Source: Colius striatus (lineage: Eukaryota; Chordata; Aves; Coliiformes; Coliidae). From it: a stretch of 64,000 nucleotides of DNA. This document shows positions 1 to 10,935 of this stretch, one piece after another. The stretch is from positions 84,550,944 to 84,614,943 of the forward strand of contig NC_084759.1 of the NCBI RefSeq assembly GCF_028858725.1. The letters are read 5' to 3'. The notes below the pieces were generated by a model that saw nothing but the letters and a program-made list of their open reading frames with translations, was not told the DNA's origin and did not search any database. Numbering within the stretch: position 1 is the first letter of the stretch; each line of letters starts with the position of its first letter. The position numbers and the translations under genes were made by a program.

Positions 1-3000
1 AGATTCTGTGATGCTGTGATCCCCTCTAATGGTAATTATTACAAACCTTGCCTTGTTCACATGCTTGGATCATCTTTTCTACAACATCACTCCTGTCAGT
101 CCACAAGTAATGTCACCACTGCGGGCTTTCACAGCTCCCTGCTAGGCCTGCGCCCTCTCTTGCTCCATATAACCTACTGTGACGTGGTTCTTAGAGAAAG
201 CAAACCCAGCCTTTTCCCACAGCCCAGCTGCAGAGGTTCACATTTGGGAGGATCTCAGCCAGCCCTCATGACATCACCAGTGGCTTCTCAAAGCAGCATC
301 TCCTCACCAGCAATATTCCACCTACACCAACTCATGAGATTCACCTCGATAAATGGTGGGCTTTAAAGCAGATGTTAATCTTGCATATCCAAAGCTGTTA
401 TATTTTTAGTGGGCTGATGAGTGTTGAGAAGGTGACCTTTCCAATCTGGCAGACTTAGCAACTCCAGCATATCCTCCCTCATGTGCAAACATCCAGTGAT
501 GGTTCAGAAGGGGAGTGAGGAAAGCGTAAAGTAGGATGAGGAGCCCTGGGATGAACTTGCTCAGCTGGGCTAAACCTGCCAGTTCCCACTGTTCAGTGGA
601 GACCGGCAGATTTACACAAGATACAATCTGCCCGGTTGGTCTGCTTTGAACAGACTGATTTTGTCAGTGCCTGTCTCTGTGTAAGACGCATCTTTCCATC
701 TTGGCAGGAGAGCCATCGGCAATTCCCTCGGGACCCATGGCTGGCAGGAGCAGCACAGTGCCCAGTGAGGGTGAAGATGGCTTCACAGCCCAGCCTTCTG
801 CCATGGCTGGGCTGCAGCTGCGGCACATCCTCTCCTCTCGAGACTTTGTTGTTAGCCAGCAGCTTCCATTTGAGGTAAAGCTGCAAGAGGCCTCCCTTCA
901 GCAGTCGTACAACAGCGGCGTAGATATGGGAACAATTTTTCTCTTGGATACACCAGCAAACTCCAAGAGGGTTTTTCCTGAAAACATTGTTCCTAACCCT
1001 CCTCTCCAGGATCTCCTTGAGGTTCCTTGCTTCCACAGTCACTGTGAAAGGAGGTGGATGCTTCATCCTGTATCTTACACTGCCCATGACTGCCCTACCA
1101 GTGCTGGCTATGGGCTGGGACATTGAGGTATTGCTGCTTCTGAGGCCAAAGCTATAGAGCAAAAAGGGTATCTGAAGACAGATAAAGCATTGCTGCCAGT
1201 GACGTGCTGCTCTGCCAACACCTCTCTGCACGGTCCTCTCACCTCCAGCAGTGCCGGAGCAGGAGCAGTGAGACGAGACCCTGGGAGCACCCTGCAAGCA
1301 GGCAGGGGCATTGCTGCCCTCTCATCACCTGGCAGGGCTGTCAGAGGGAAGGGGAGCTCAGCAATCTTTTCACTCATGGGACCATTCGTTTGTCCCTGCA
1401 TTGTGTCACAGCAGCAGCAGTGGAGAAGAATAACAGGCACGCCTGAAAGTAATGTGTTATGACCACCGGTCATTGCTGTGTGTATTTTCCAGGGTTGGTT
1501 TTATTCCCTGCTGGAGTCCTTCAAATTAAAAGTGGACTAGTTATTTACATTTGAAAATTGGATGATATGCTGGACTGGTATTTCTCTATTGACTCTGTGC
1601 TGCTAATACATTTAGAAATTGCCTGCCTGCTGCAGATAGGCACTGCCTGCTTGGAAACATTTGGATTCCCTCTATCAGCGTCGCAGAGGGAGACATAGAA
1701 AATAGGAAAGGACATTTGATTGTTTGCACTTACCTTCATCCAGCAGTAATAGAAAAGCATTCGTGTTTGATACATCCACCTGCCGTGCACCAACAGCCTC
1801 AGCTCTGCCTTCCTGAAGAAGGTGAAATCTGGCTGACATTTCTGCCCATTCCTTTTTTGAACTGCAGAGGCTGTAATCAGTTCATCCAACTCCATGTATG
1901 TCCACAGGAGTCACTTGCTGGGAAACCCAGGTAGTGCAAGCACTGCACCAGGGCCTGTGGGACCTTGTGCTGCACTCCACTGGCAGATGGGTCAAGGGGC
2001 TTGGGTTTCACGTCCAAGCTGTGTTAGCTCTTTGCCAGCACTGTCCACTGGAGCACACTGCCAAGTCACATCGTGTGAAGTTTATGGGGTGGAAAACAGA
2101 ACAAGAGCTACTTTCCTATTGAATTGACAGCAATAGGTGTTGGGGAGAGAATGGCTGAGAGCTGGCAGGGCTTGGCAGGGAAATTTCTCTTTTCCAAGTA
2201 CAGTGTGTGCCAGTGAAAGGTGTGTGGGGACAGGAGGAGGTGGGCAGGCAGGAGGCAGAGTCTCTAGCACCTTTATGAAGACGAAAAAGAGGAAAGGGGC
2301 TGCTGACAAAACAGATGGAGAGGGAATAAGGCAACCAGAGAGAAAGATAAAAGCTTTGTGAGAAAGTCACGTAGTCAGAAGGAGCGTGACAGAAATTGTG
2401 GCAATCAACAGTGACTGAAGGTGCTGGGCTGTAGCTAAAACAATGTCTGCAGCAGAAAACTTTCTGCACCTGTGTGAGCCACCACTTGAGGCAAAAGTGT
2501 GAGACCATGTGGTTCTTAGTGTCATGCTTGCCTCTATGCAAGGTTAAAATCAAGCAAAGCTTTCATTTTTCCTTCCTGCCCCATTCTGGTTTTGCTACTT
2601 CACAGATAACGAGGCTTGTTGCTGCTATGACCAGGACAGCTGAGGAGGTCTTCACGCCTCCAGGTGCTTGGTCTTTCCCTCTGCTCCTACCTCCTTGGAA
2701 GAAACCTCCCTGTGGTCCTCCTGGTCCTCAGGTCCTCCACGACCTTCTACCATGGCTGTGGCAGCTTGGTTCTGGCTCTACCCTTGCGCCATAGACACTG
2801 CGGGCAGCTGCCAGTTCCAGAAGCCATCACTCCTCCAGCAGCAGACCTGCTGTGTATGCACCCCAGGAGAGGATGAGGAGGCTGCTGCCCTGTGGTGCTG
2901 GCAGACAGGAATGGAGTGATGGAGTGGGGGAAATGCCCTGGAAATCCCAGGAGAAGGTGGGCTGGGGGCTGAATAAGAAGCAGCCCCTCAGGCAGGTGAG

Positions 3001-4093
3001 ACTGGGCGGGGACAGGGTTAATGAGGAATTGTTTGCAAATGTTAGACAAAGCACTTGGGATAGCTCTTGATTCTGAACTGTTAAATAAGGAATAGAAACA
3101 CTTTGGAAATCTGAATGTCTCAGGATTTTTGTACAGCTGACTAATATTTGGGACACAGAGTTACTTGTTACTTGCTTGTTGAAGAAATAAAAGGCTTTTC
3201 TAATGCTCTTCTCTCCACTGTGATGTGTGTTCCAGCAATCCAGCCTGGCAGCAGGAGCACTAAGCCTCGCTTTCAGAGGACATTCCCATTACAAGCCAGC
3301 GTGAAAGTACTGTGGACAGCAAGGTGTTTGAGGTCATCCACCCCACTGCCTGATTCCTCGCCATGCCAATATGTAACAAAAAGCCTCCCAAGCAACCCAA
3401 AATGAGGACTTCCCAGCTGGTATCACCTCTGCCACTCTTCGTGAGAGGCACTCTCCTCCCCAGGCAGCATGAGCCCATGTGTGGGTAGTGAAGGTGCCCC
3501 AAGCACCCAGTCCCATTATCACCCCTGGGCATCTCCTCTGGGCAGCCAACCGCAAATGGCTGTGTGCTCAGCACAGGCTGCAAAGCTGCCCAAGGGCTCC
3601 TGTCAAACACTGGCACGTCATGAAAACCCTCACAGAAAATCAGAAGCAGTTTGCAAATAATTTTCTAACTCAGACAGGAGACTGCAGCCATTATAAATAA
3701 TCACTGGTTTGGCTGCGTCCTTTAGAGCTGGGAGGCCATGGGTTAATAAAACATTGATTAGCTATATATATTTCTATATAACCCCTGCTGCTTCCACACA
3801 CATATGTGCCACCAACCGCTTTGCAGACTGCAGTGCAATCACCAAAGAGTGGTAAAGGCATTGGGCTGGCTGCAAAGGAGAAAGATTTGTTGTTTGCTTA
3901 GCTATGACTGAAGAGAATATTCCCAATGTGCAGGTAGGTTTGGTTCTTGTGTATGGCTGTATTTAGTGTGATCAGATGTGGATTCACACACTAGACCAGT
4001 ATGGCATAGTAACTACACATCATATTAAGTATTTCCTGAGGGAGAAGGAGCAGACATGTTTTACAGCTATTTTCTTAGCTCCTGCAGTTTTAG
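1..4093. other. Intergenic DNA downstream of DMD, no recognised gene
   Basis: No exon or repeat that I can name lies here. The stretch is moderately GC-rich and has several short open frames in overlapping registers, most notably at 593-1297, treated in the findings. None shows a domain I recognise. At 3741-3785 there is a short TA-rich patch. Nothing indicates a promoter or CpG island. Confidence 0.6.
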
Positions 4094-4125
4094 GGCTTTT
4101 TCTTTCTTTCTTTCTTTCTTTCTTT

Positions 4126-4185
<60 letters not shown>

Positions 4186-4269
4186 TCCCTCTTTCTTTCT
4201 TTCTTTCTTTCCCTCTTTCTTTCCCTCTTTCTTTTTTTCTTTCTTTCTTTCCCTCTTTCTTTTTTTCCT

Positions 4270-4300
<31 letters not shown>

Positions 4301-4364
4301 CTATTTTTCTTCCTTCCTTCCTTCCTTCCTTCCTTCCTTCCTTCCTTCCTTCCTTCCTTCCTCA
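4094..4364. repeat. Compound polypyrimidine microsatellite (CTTT)n / (CCTT)n
   Basis: About 270 bp in which the plus strand is almost purely C and T. It begins as CTTT units interrupted by CCCTC variants and poly-T patches (4099-4310) and switches to pure CCTT units from about 4311 to 4360. It sits in intergenic DNA about 10.5 kb downstream of the dystrophin poly(A) site. Long open frames across it, reading Phe/Leu/Ser or Lys/Glu/Arg, are artefacts of the repeat. Confidence 0.97.
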
Positions 4365-7300
4365 GGAGAAATTTCAATCATCAAGTGGTTTGCTCCTTGC
4401 ACTGTTTTCTGCCTTTATCTGAGTGCAGTGTACAACCTGGGGTTTTGTAGCTTGTAAGAACAACTGAAGTGAAACCCATGACTCTGACAAGCACTTAAAA
4501 TTTGAATGCTGGTTTATGCTTACAGAAACGATGCATACCAAAGCTTAGCAGAAGGCCGTGGAGTTCAGGGAAGGATGGGGAAATTGCCCGTTAACGGATG
4601 ACTGCCTTGGAGAACATCAGTCCGCTGGTGCTCCTGCCTCAGCCAGGAAAGACCCACATGAGCCTTTCATAAATTAAACTATTTCTGCCTTAAGAAATAA
4701 GAAGCCACTGCTGCAAGTTCACTGCTGAATAAGGTGCCTGGCCACCAAATTATCTTCTGAAGCACCTGCACGACGTGTAAATCAAACCACCCCATCTGAC
4801 GAGCTGCCCTCTTGCTGTTTTGCTATCCCTCTGTGCATCCTCCTCTCCCCCTACCTGTGCCTGCCACTGGTGAGATGAATGGATTTGAATTCCACCCTGC
4901 AAAGGCCTGGCCTGGCTGGAGGTCAGTCCCCCATCTGTCTCCAGAGAGGCTCCAAGTCTCATCCCCCAAGAAGCAGCCCCAACCTTGCTGTGCCATCTCC
5001 CTGCAAGGCAGCTGATTACCTGGAAGCACCTTTGTGGGGCTATCCAAAGTTGAGTGTGTGCTAGCACATGTACACACCAGGCGTCCTCTGGCACCCATTT
5101 GCACACAAAATATTCCCCCCGTTTTCTGTTTCCTACATTTGTATTCACACTACGTGGGAGGAGTAATGCTGCAGTAAGCAAACATCCTGGAGCTGAGGGA
5201 AAAACCCAGCCTGGGGGAAATGTGAGGTGGTTTTGCATTGAAGCTACTGGCTCTCATGTGCTTCTGTACCCTTTCCTCAAACACGTCGTGAGGTCTGGTA
5301 ACTGCATCAATATTGCTGATAGCATCGTGCACGTGTTCATCTTAAGTAGGTTATCCTTCATGCTGTGCAGCTTCAGTCCTGCTTCCTGCAATTTATCAAG
5401 GGGGAAGGATATTTTGGGAAGGATCCCGTGTCTCTTCTCCATGTCACAGGATAATGTACTGCACATAATGAATCCCACCCGCAGGATTTCTCAATTTCTT
5501 GTGTGGTAAAAATGCAGAAAAGCACACCACACAACTCTCTGTCTTTCAGGATCTTAGGGCTTTTTAAGTGACTGTCTAGTTTATGGCATCCAGCACTTCC
5601 CTAAGTGTTTGTTACACCCAGATGGTCCATTACAGTGCTGAGCAGAGCCACGTTGAATCATAAATGGGAGCTGCAGAATATCAGGACAGACATACAGACA
5701 CTGCTTCTCTGCACTCTATTTGAGACTGTGGCTGTCTGTGTGCTCTGGTGCCCTTTGCTCTGCTACCTGGTAGAGGCACAGCTTTCTCACAGCAGCACTT
5801 TGTGCACACACTACAAATTTGATGAAGCTGAGCTGTCTCAGTGTCACATGCTTGTTCTGTCAGTGCCAAGAAAGCCAGGGAGAGTGATCAGGGATGTGGT
5901 GTGTGATGCTGGCTCTGTTGCCAGCTCAGGACCACCGTTCTTACAGCTCCAGGGAGAAGTGAAGGGGGTAATGGGGGAAGGGAAGGAAAAGGAGAAAGGA
6001 GTAAAACCAGAAGCCTTAACTTGAATAGCCTTCTTTATGTAAGTGAGACTGTTAGATGGCCAGACTTAGGAAATGACAAATTTCGGTAACAAGTTAGGTT
6101 AAAACTCCTTCCCCAGAAAGAAGGACCAAAGCTTCTTAATGCCAGAGGCCTCACACTTAACGAAGACTATAGTTCCCACCGTCATTCTCTGTACAGTCCT
6201 ACACAGACTACCCTTTAAAGTGTTACAGGAGAGAGCAGGAGAGCCCAGGGCAGGTACAAAGCCTTGTCTCCAGGATACATTACCAGGCTCAGTGAAAGAA
6301 GCAAGGGGCCTTTCACTGAGCCTCCACTAGCCTGCAGGGCCTTTTGGGATGACTCACTTACATGCTGTTCTTTTTTTAAAATAACTCGAAGCAGTGCAAA
6401 AGAGGTGAGGAAAAAGACTCTGGCTCTTGAACAACCCTGACCCGACAGGAGAGGGCTTGTCTGGTATACAGGCTCCTGAGGGGTAAAGCACAATTGTGGC
6501 CCTTGCTGTGTGAGTGGCATCTGCAGCCAGGTCACAGTCGTAACTCCCTGGGCAGAAAAAAAGCTGTAGGAAAGTGAAAGAAGGGCAAGATCCCAACCAG
6601 CAATACTATCATCACTCATTTGCGGCCAGCAAGCAGTAGGGCAATGAATGTCTTTGTTAATGCAAACCCTGCCTCAACAGCCAAACTAATGCTCTTTTGC
6701 TTCCGTGGGATGCTGGCAGCCCGTGCCACACTCAGCTTGTTTTGCGGCCACTGAGTGCTTTGTGGCTGAAGGCAAAAGAAAAAAGGTCAAATAATTTATA
6801 TAAATCAGATGGAAGTCAGGAAAGTGATCCTGCGGATGCAAGGCAAGGATCAAAGTGCTGGGATCATGCACAGAGGCAAGCAGGAGAAAAACTATGTGCA
6901 GTGGAGCTGAGCAAAAGTCTCCAGACCCATGCAAATGGAAATCTTCCGCTGGGGTTGGGGAAACGAGTGGGAAGGCCACTCGTGCACTACAGCAACAGTC
7001 TGAAAAACAGTAATACCATGTAGTGCACACCACAATGAAACAGTTGCCTTAGCAATAACTGATGTGAGTTACTTCATGGCCATGATCTTGTACAAAAGAA
7101 AAAATGCCCTTTTAGGGGAGGCAAAATCAAAGCTGCCTCTCACAGCCCACTGATAAAGGGATTTCCTCCTAAACTAAGGAATCATCACTATTGCATTTTC
7201 ATAGGTAATTACTCACCACAGTTAATTTTATGCCATATTCAAAGTGAAATGGAAATATCCTATTTTACCCTTTCCCTCTTAGTCTGCCTTGATATTATTA

Positions 7301-7636
7301 CCGTTTGCAGCTCTGGTGCCCATAGCAACAGTTGCTGCCGTCCGGCTCTGAGACAGTGAGACAGCCAGTGCTGCTAATGCCTGACATTTAGCCAGCTTGG
7401 GCTTCTCACTGCAGGCTTTGCCTGCTGGGGGATCACAGCCTCCCTGGCTTCCTCAGTGCTGAGGGGTAGATATAAGCGAGCAGCAAAAAAGGAGTGCATT
7501 TAGTGCCCAGTTTCCTAAGTAACATGCTTGAAGTTTGTTTGCTAGATCCACAGTAAGTCACATAAGTATTGGAGGTCTTATTCTGTGAGGTGCAGATATC
7601 CATAAGCACACTGGATAATGACTTTGAGTGTTTATC
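4365..7636. other. Intergenic DNA, no recognised gene
   Basis: No coding exon, RNA gene or named repeat is visible. Open frames such as 4750-5238 (minus) and 5605-6024 (plus) contain no domain I recognise. A sequence close to an RFX X-box half-site pair occurs around 7318-7334, but it departs from the consensus and is not claimed as functional. Confidence 0.6.
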
Positions 7637-7934
7637 TGTCGTGGTTTGGCCCAGCTAGCACAGTAGCACCACAACAGTCTCTTGCTCAGTGCCCCCATTC
7701 ACCCCCACCCACGTTAGGATGGCAGAGGCCCCAGCAAAATGGGAGCAAAAAGATAAGCAAGGTTGTTGTGGATTGAGACAAGGGCAGGGAGGGCTCGCTG
7801 CCAATTACAGTTCTGGGCAAAACAGACGCCAGTACTCGACTTAGAGAGGAAAGTAGGAAAGTTTATTCTACAAGAAACAGAACAGAATAAAAGCAAAAAG
7901 GGAGTAGGATGATGAGAAAATTACAACCAGCACT

Positions 7935-8759
7935 TTAAGATCTCCCTCCCCCATCCCTCCTTTCTTCCCGGGCCCAGCTCACTGCTCCAGATGTCTCTAC
8001 CTCCTCCCCCCTCAATGGCTCAGGGGGGCAGGGAGTGGGGAATGTGGTCAGTCTCTCACGGATGGGCTCTGCCGCTTCTGTCTTCTCAGATGAGGACGAC
8101 TCCTGGCATTCTTCCCCTGCTCCAACATGGGGTTCCTCCCCCAGGACACAGTCCTTAACGAACTTCTCTGGTGTGGGTTGTTCCCAGCAGCTGCAGCTTC
8201 TGGCAATACAGGGTTCCTCACACGGGACACAGTCCTTGGTGAATATCTCTGGCGTGGATTCTTTGCCACAGTTGCAGTTTCTGCAGTTACAGGGTCCCTC
8301 TCTCAGGACAAGGCCTCTTCTGGGCATAAGTTTAATGAGCTGCTTTGTCGTGGGTTCCTCCCCACAGTTACAGCTGTGGATATCGGGTCCCTTCCTCCGG
8401 ACACAGCCTCTTCCAGACATAGTTTTAAAGAAGAAAATCACTGCCCCCAGCTTGGGGTCTGCAGTGAAGTGATTGGGTCCCCCCCATGGGACACGGCCTC
8501 CTCCGGCCATAGTCACTGTCCCTGGCTCAGGGCCTTTAATGAAGTGAATCGCTGCCCCTGGTCTGGGGTCAGCTTTAGCAAAATGAGTCTCTGCCCCTGA
8601 TACGGGCTCATTATCAAAATGAGTCTCCACCGCTGATGCAGGGTCTTTAAAGAAATGAAAATAAATCTCAGCTTCACCAGTTCTCTCCACAGAATGCAGG
8701 GGAGTCTCTGCTCCAGCACACCTCCTCCTCTCTTTCATCACTGACTTTGGAGTCCGCAT
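7935..8759 (-). CDS. Open reading frame in LTR U3, unknown function
   Basis: From an ATG at 8759-8757 the minus strand stays open for 274 codons, inside the U3 of the solo LTR; the same frame is open 13 codons further upstream. I do not recognise the predicted protein. It has an Arg/Lys-rich start, three short repeats containing ETHF-like cores, then four or five longer Cys-rich repeats with C-x-C motifs (for example CNCGEE, CNCGKE, CSCWEQ) and Pro-Thr-rich linkers, then a Ser/Glu-rich segment and a tail with a PTPCPPEP motif. The tail recurs in the LTR copy at 57579-58565. Tandem unit starts at 8130, 8211, 8292, 8385 and 8475 (81, 81, 93, 90 bp) and at 8544, 8583, 8619 and 8655 (39, 36, 36 bp) all preserve frame. 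It may be a genuine retroviral accessory frame or a chance product of repeat growth in GC-rich DNA. Confidence 0.35.
   Translation of the reverse strand: MRTPKSVMKERRRCAGAETPLHSVERTGEAEIYFHFFKDPASAVETHFDNEPVSGAETHFAKADPRPGAAIHFIKGPEPGTVTMAGGGRVPWGGPNHFTADPKLGAVIFFFKTMSGRGCVRRKGPDIHSCNCGEEPTTKQLIKLMPRRGLVLREGPCNCRNCNCGKESTPEIFTKDCVPCEEPCIARSCSCWEQPTPEKFVKDCVLGEEPHVGAGEECQESSSSEKTEAAEPIRERLTTFPTPCPPEPLRGEEVETSGAVSWAREERRDGGGRS
8130..8655 (-). repeat. Nested in-frame tandem repeats within LTR U3
   Basis: On the plus strand, units opening with GGGTTCCTC or GGGTCCCTC start at 8130, 8211, 8292, 8385 and 8475. They are followed by a second, shorter family starting at 8544, 8583 and 8619 with the shared core GAGTCTCTGCCCCTG. 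Copies are diverged from each other, so the duplications are not recent. All spacings are multiples of three. Confidence 0.85.
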
Positions 8760-9019
8760 GGTTGTTTCTCTCACTGTTCCTACTCCTTGCACCACCACTG
8801 GCCAGAAGAAGAAGAAGAAGGGGCAGAAGAAGGAAGAAGATGGAGGAAGAAACCTCCTCTTTCAGCTTCTTCTTAAAAAGTGATCGTGGAGGCATCTAAT
8901 TGGCTCAGCCCCAGAAGTGGGTCTGGCTCAGAGCTGGGGAGAGTTGCAACTTCTTACAGGAGCCATCTTTACAGCCCCTTCCCCCTTACCAGAAAAGTCT
9001 GTCATGTCAAACCATGACA

Positions 9020-9971
9020 TTATCTCTTTAAAAGTGTATTAAAAAATAGCCCACTTTAGTGAATTGCCTTCATAGGATATAAGCCCAGATGTCTGCAGAA
9101 CCCTTTGAAAGCAGAGTCCCTTGGACTGCCTTTGGCAGTCACAGACCATGGAGGTCTTGGTAGACATATGGACTAACCTCCATCCTCACCACAAATTCCA
9201 GCAGTAAGCAAGGTGGCAAACTCTGTTCTTAAAAAACCCACACAATTCCTTCAAAACAAGGCAAAAAACTCCTCGCCTAAACAAACAAGATAACTAGTAT
9301 GCCTACAGGGATTTTAATCCTCTTCTGCATCAGTGCTTTAAAAGAAGGGAATCTCTCATTCATGAAAGGGAAAACTTTGATTCCCTTAGGGCTGGAGACA
9401 TTTAGAATACGAAAAGTCAGAAACTCCAGTTTGAGATGCTAAGGAACAAAGAAGAACATACATGGGACTCCAGACTTAAATGACATGTCCACAGGTACAT
9501 TCCTAAGCATAAAGAGAACAAGCAGAGAGATCAATAGGAATGGAAGTGAGGGGCTGTGGGGTGAGAGCCTGCTCTGTAAGTAAAGATATGCATTAGAAAT
9601 GGCACAAAGGAAGATGTTAATGAAGCACGAAAAAATGAGGCTCAGTAGGGAAATTAGTGGAAGGGGAAAAAACTCGGAGCACATTGAAGGAAAGACAACA
9701 GTATTAAGTACATGCCTTGTGCTGGCAGGGAGCACTCCGCAGACAGGGTTTGCGGCCAGTGGTTTTTCTGTGAAAGACCTCAGCACAAGGGAAAGAGAGG
9801 TAGTGAAGCTGTGGTGTGTGCAGCTCCACCCTGCTGGCTGCATGACGGGGTACTCAGGCTGGCTTCAGGAACAGGTGATTTTGGCAGCAGCCTATGCAGG
9901 GGCAGATTGGGAATGGACCATCCCTGCTGGTGGACACTATGAGGAATGAGGCCAGGACATCAAGATATTTT
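9020..9971. other. Intergenic DNA, nothing recognised
   Basis: It begins with the right-hand copy of the LTR target-site duplication (TTATC, 9020-9024). The rest is unique-looking sequence; the small open frames around 9439-9949 have no recognisable product. Confidence 0.6.
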
Positions 9972-10935
9972 CATAGACTCATAAGATAGTTTCATTTGGA
10001 AAAGACCTTTAAAATCATCAAGTCCAACCACTAATCTCACACTGCCCAAGCCCACCACTAAACCATATCCCTCAGCACCTCATCTAGACATCTTTTAAGT
10101 ATCTCCAGTTCTGGTGATTCCACCACCTCCCTGGGCAGCCTGTTCCAGTGCTTAATAGCCCTCTCAGTGAAACATTTCTTCTTAATGTCCAGCCTAAACC
10201 TCCCCTGGAACAACTTGATGTCACTTCCTCTTGTCCTATGGCTTCTTACACAGGAGAAGAGACCAATCCCCACTTTGCCACAACCTCCTTTCAGGTCAAA
10301 TCTCCTCTTCTCCAGGCTAAATAATCCCAGCTCCCTCAACTGCTCCTCATTAGACTTGTGCTCAAGACCCTTCACCAGCTTCGTTTTCTATCTCTGGACA
10401 CACTCCAGGACACACTCCAGCACCTCAAAGTCGTTCCTGTAGTAAGGGGCCCAGAACTCAACATAGTATTCAAGGTGTGGCCTCAGCAGCACCAAGTACA
10501 GGGGGACAGTCACTTCCTTGTTCCTGCTGGCCACACTATTTCTGATACAGGCCAGATGTCATTGGCCTTCTTGGCCACCTGGTCACACCGCTAGTTCATA
10601 TTCAGCCTGCTGTCGACCAACACACCTAGGTCCTTTTCTGCAGGACAGCTTTCCAGCCACTCTGCCCCAAGCCTGTAGCATTGCCTGGGGTTGTTGTGGC
10701 TCAAATGCAGGACCTGCTCCTTGGCCTTGTTGAACATCATACAATTGGCCTCAGTCCATTGTTCCAACCTGTCCAGATCCCTCTGAAGAGCCTTCCTGTC
10801 CTCAAGCAGGTCTATGCACCTGACCAGCTTGATGTCATCTGTGAATTTACTGAGTGCACTCGATCCGCCCATCCAGATCATTGATAAACACTGAGCCCTG
10901 GGGAACAACACTGGTGATGGACCACCAAGTGGATT
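9972..10935 (-). mobile_element. CR1 LINE, 3' fragment (about 960 bp)
   Basis: Read on the minus strand this carries the end of the CR1 reverse-transcriptase ORF, with recognisable pieces such as [37 protein letters not shown] and, nearer the 3' end, [17 protein letters not shown]. The short 3'UTR typical of avian CR1 follows at 9972-10060. The frame is broken by shifts and stops. It is 5'-truncated, the usual state for CR1, and is the longest CR1 copy in the window. Confidence 0.95.

Larger units (their letters stand above)
7637..9019 (-). mobile_element. Solo LTR, ERVL-like (copy 1), complete
   Basis: A 1383-bp unit bounded by near-perfect inverted ends: TGTCGTGGTTTG at the left and CAAACCATGACA at the right. 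It is flanked by an exact 5-bp duplication TTATC at 7632-7636 and 9020-9024. A TG..CA element with 5-bp target-site duplication and no internal gag/pol is what a solo LTR of the ERVL class looks like. Orientation is taken as minus because an AATAAA lies at 7862-7867, about 225 bp before the left end, giving the U3-R-U5 order on that strand. The large U3 carries a long open frame. It shares its C-terminal part with the LTR at 57579-58565. Class assignment rests on duplication length and termini only. Confidence 0.85.

Noticed and set aside
413..445. CTGATGAG followed by GAGAAGG, resembling a hammerhead ribozyme core
   Set aside because: The GAAA core segment and the flanking stems are missing.
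3976..4457. Long open frames on both strands rich in Phe/Leu/Ser or Lys/Glu/Arg
   Set aside because: They are translations of the CTTT/CCTT microsatellite and have no coding meaning.
7318..7334. X-box (RFX)-like CCATAGCAAC
   Set aside because: One half departs from the GTNRCC consensus and no promoter or gene start lies nearby.
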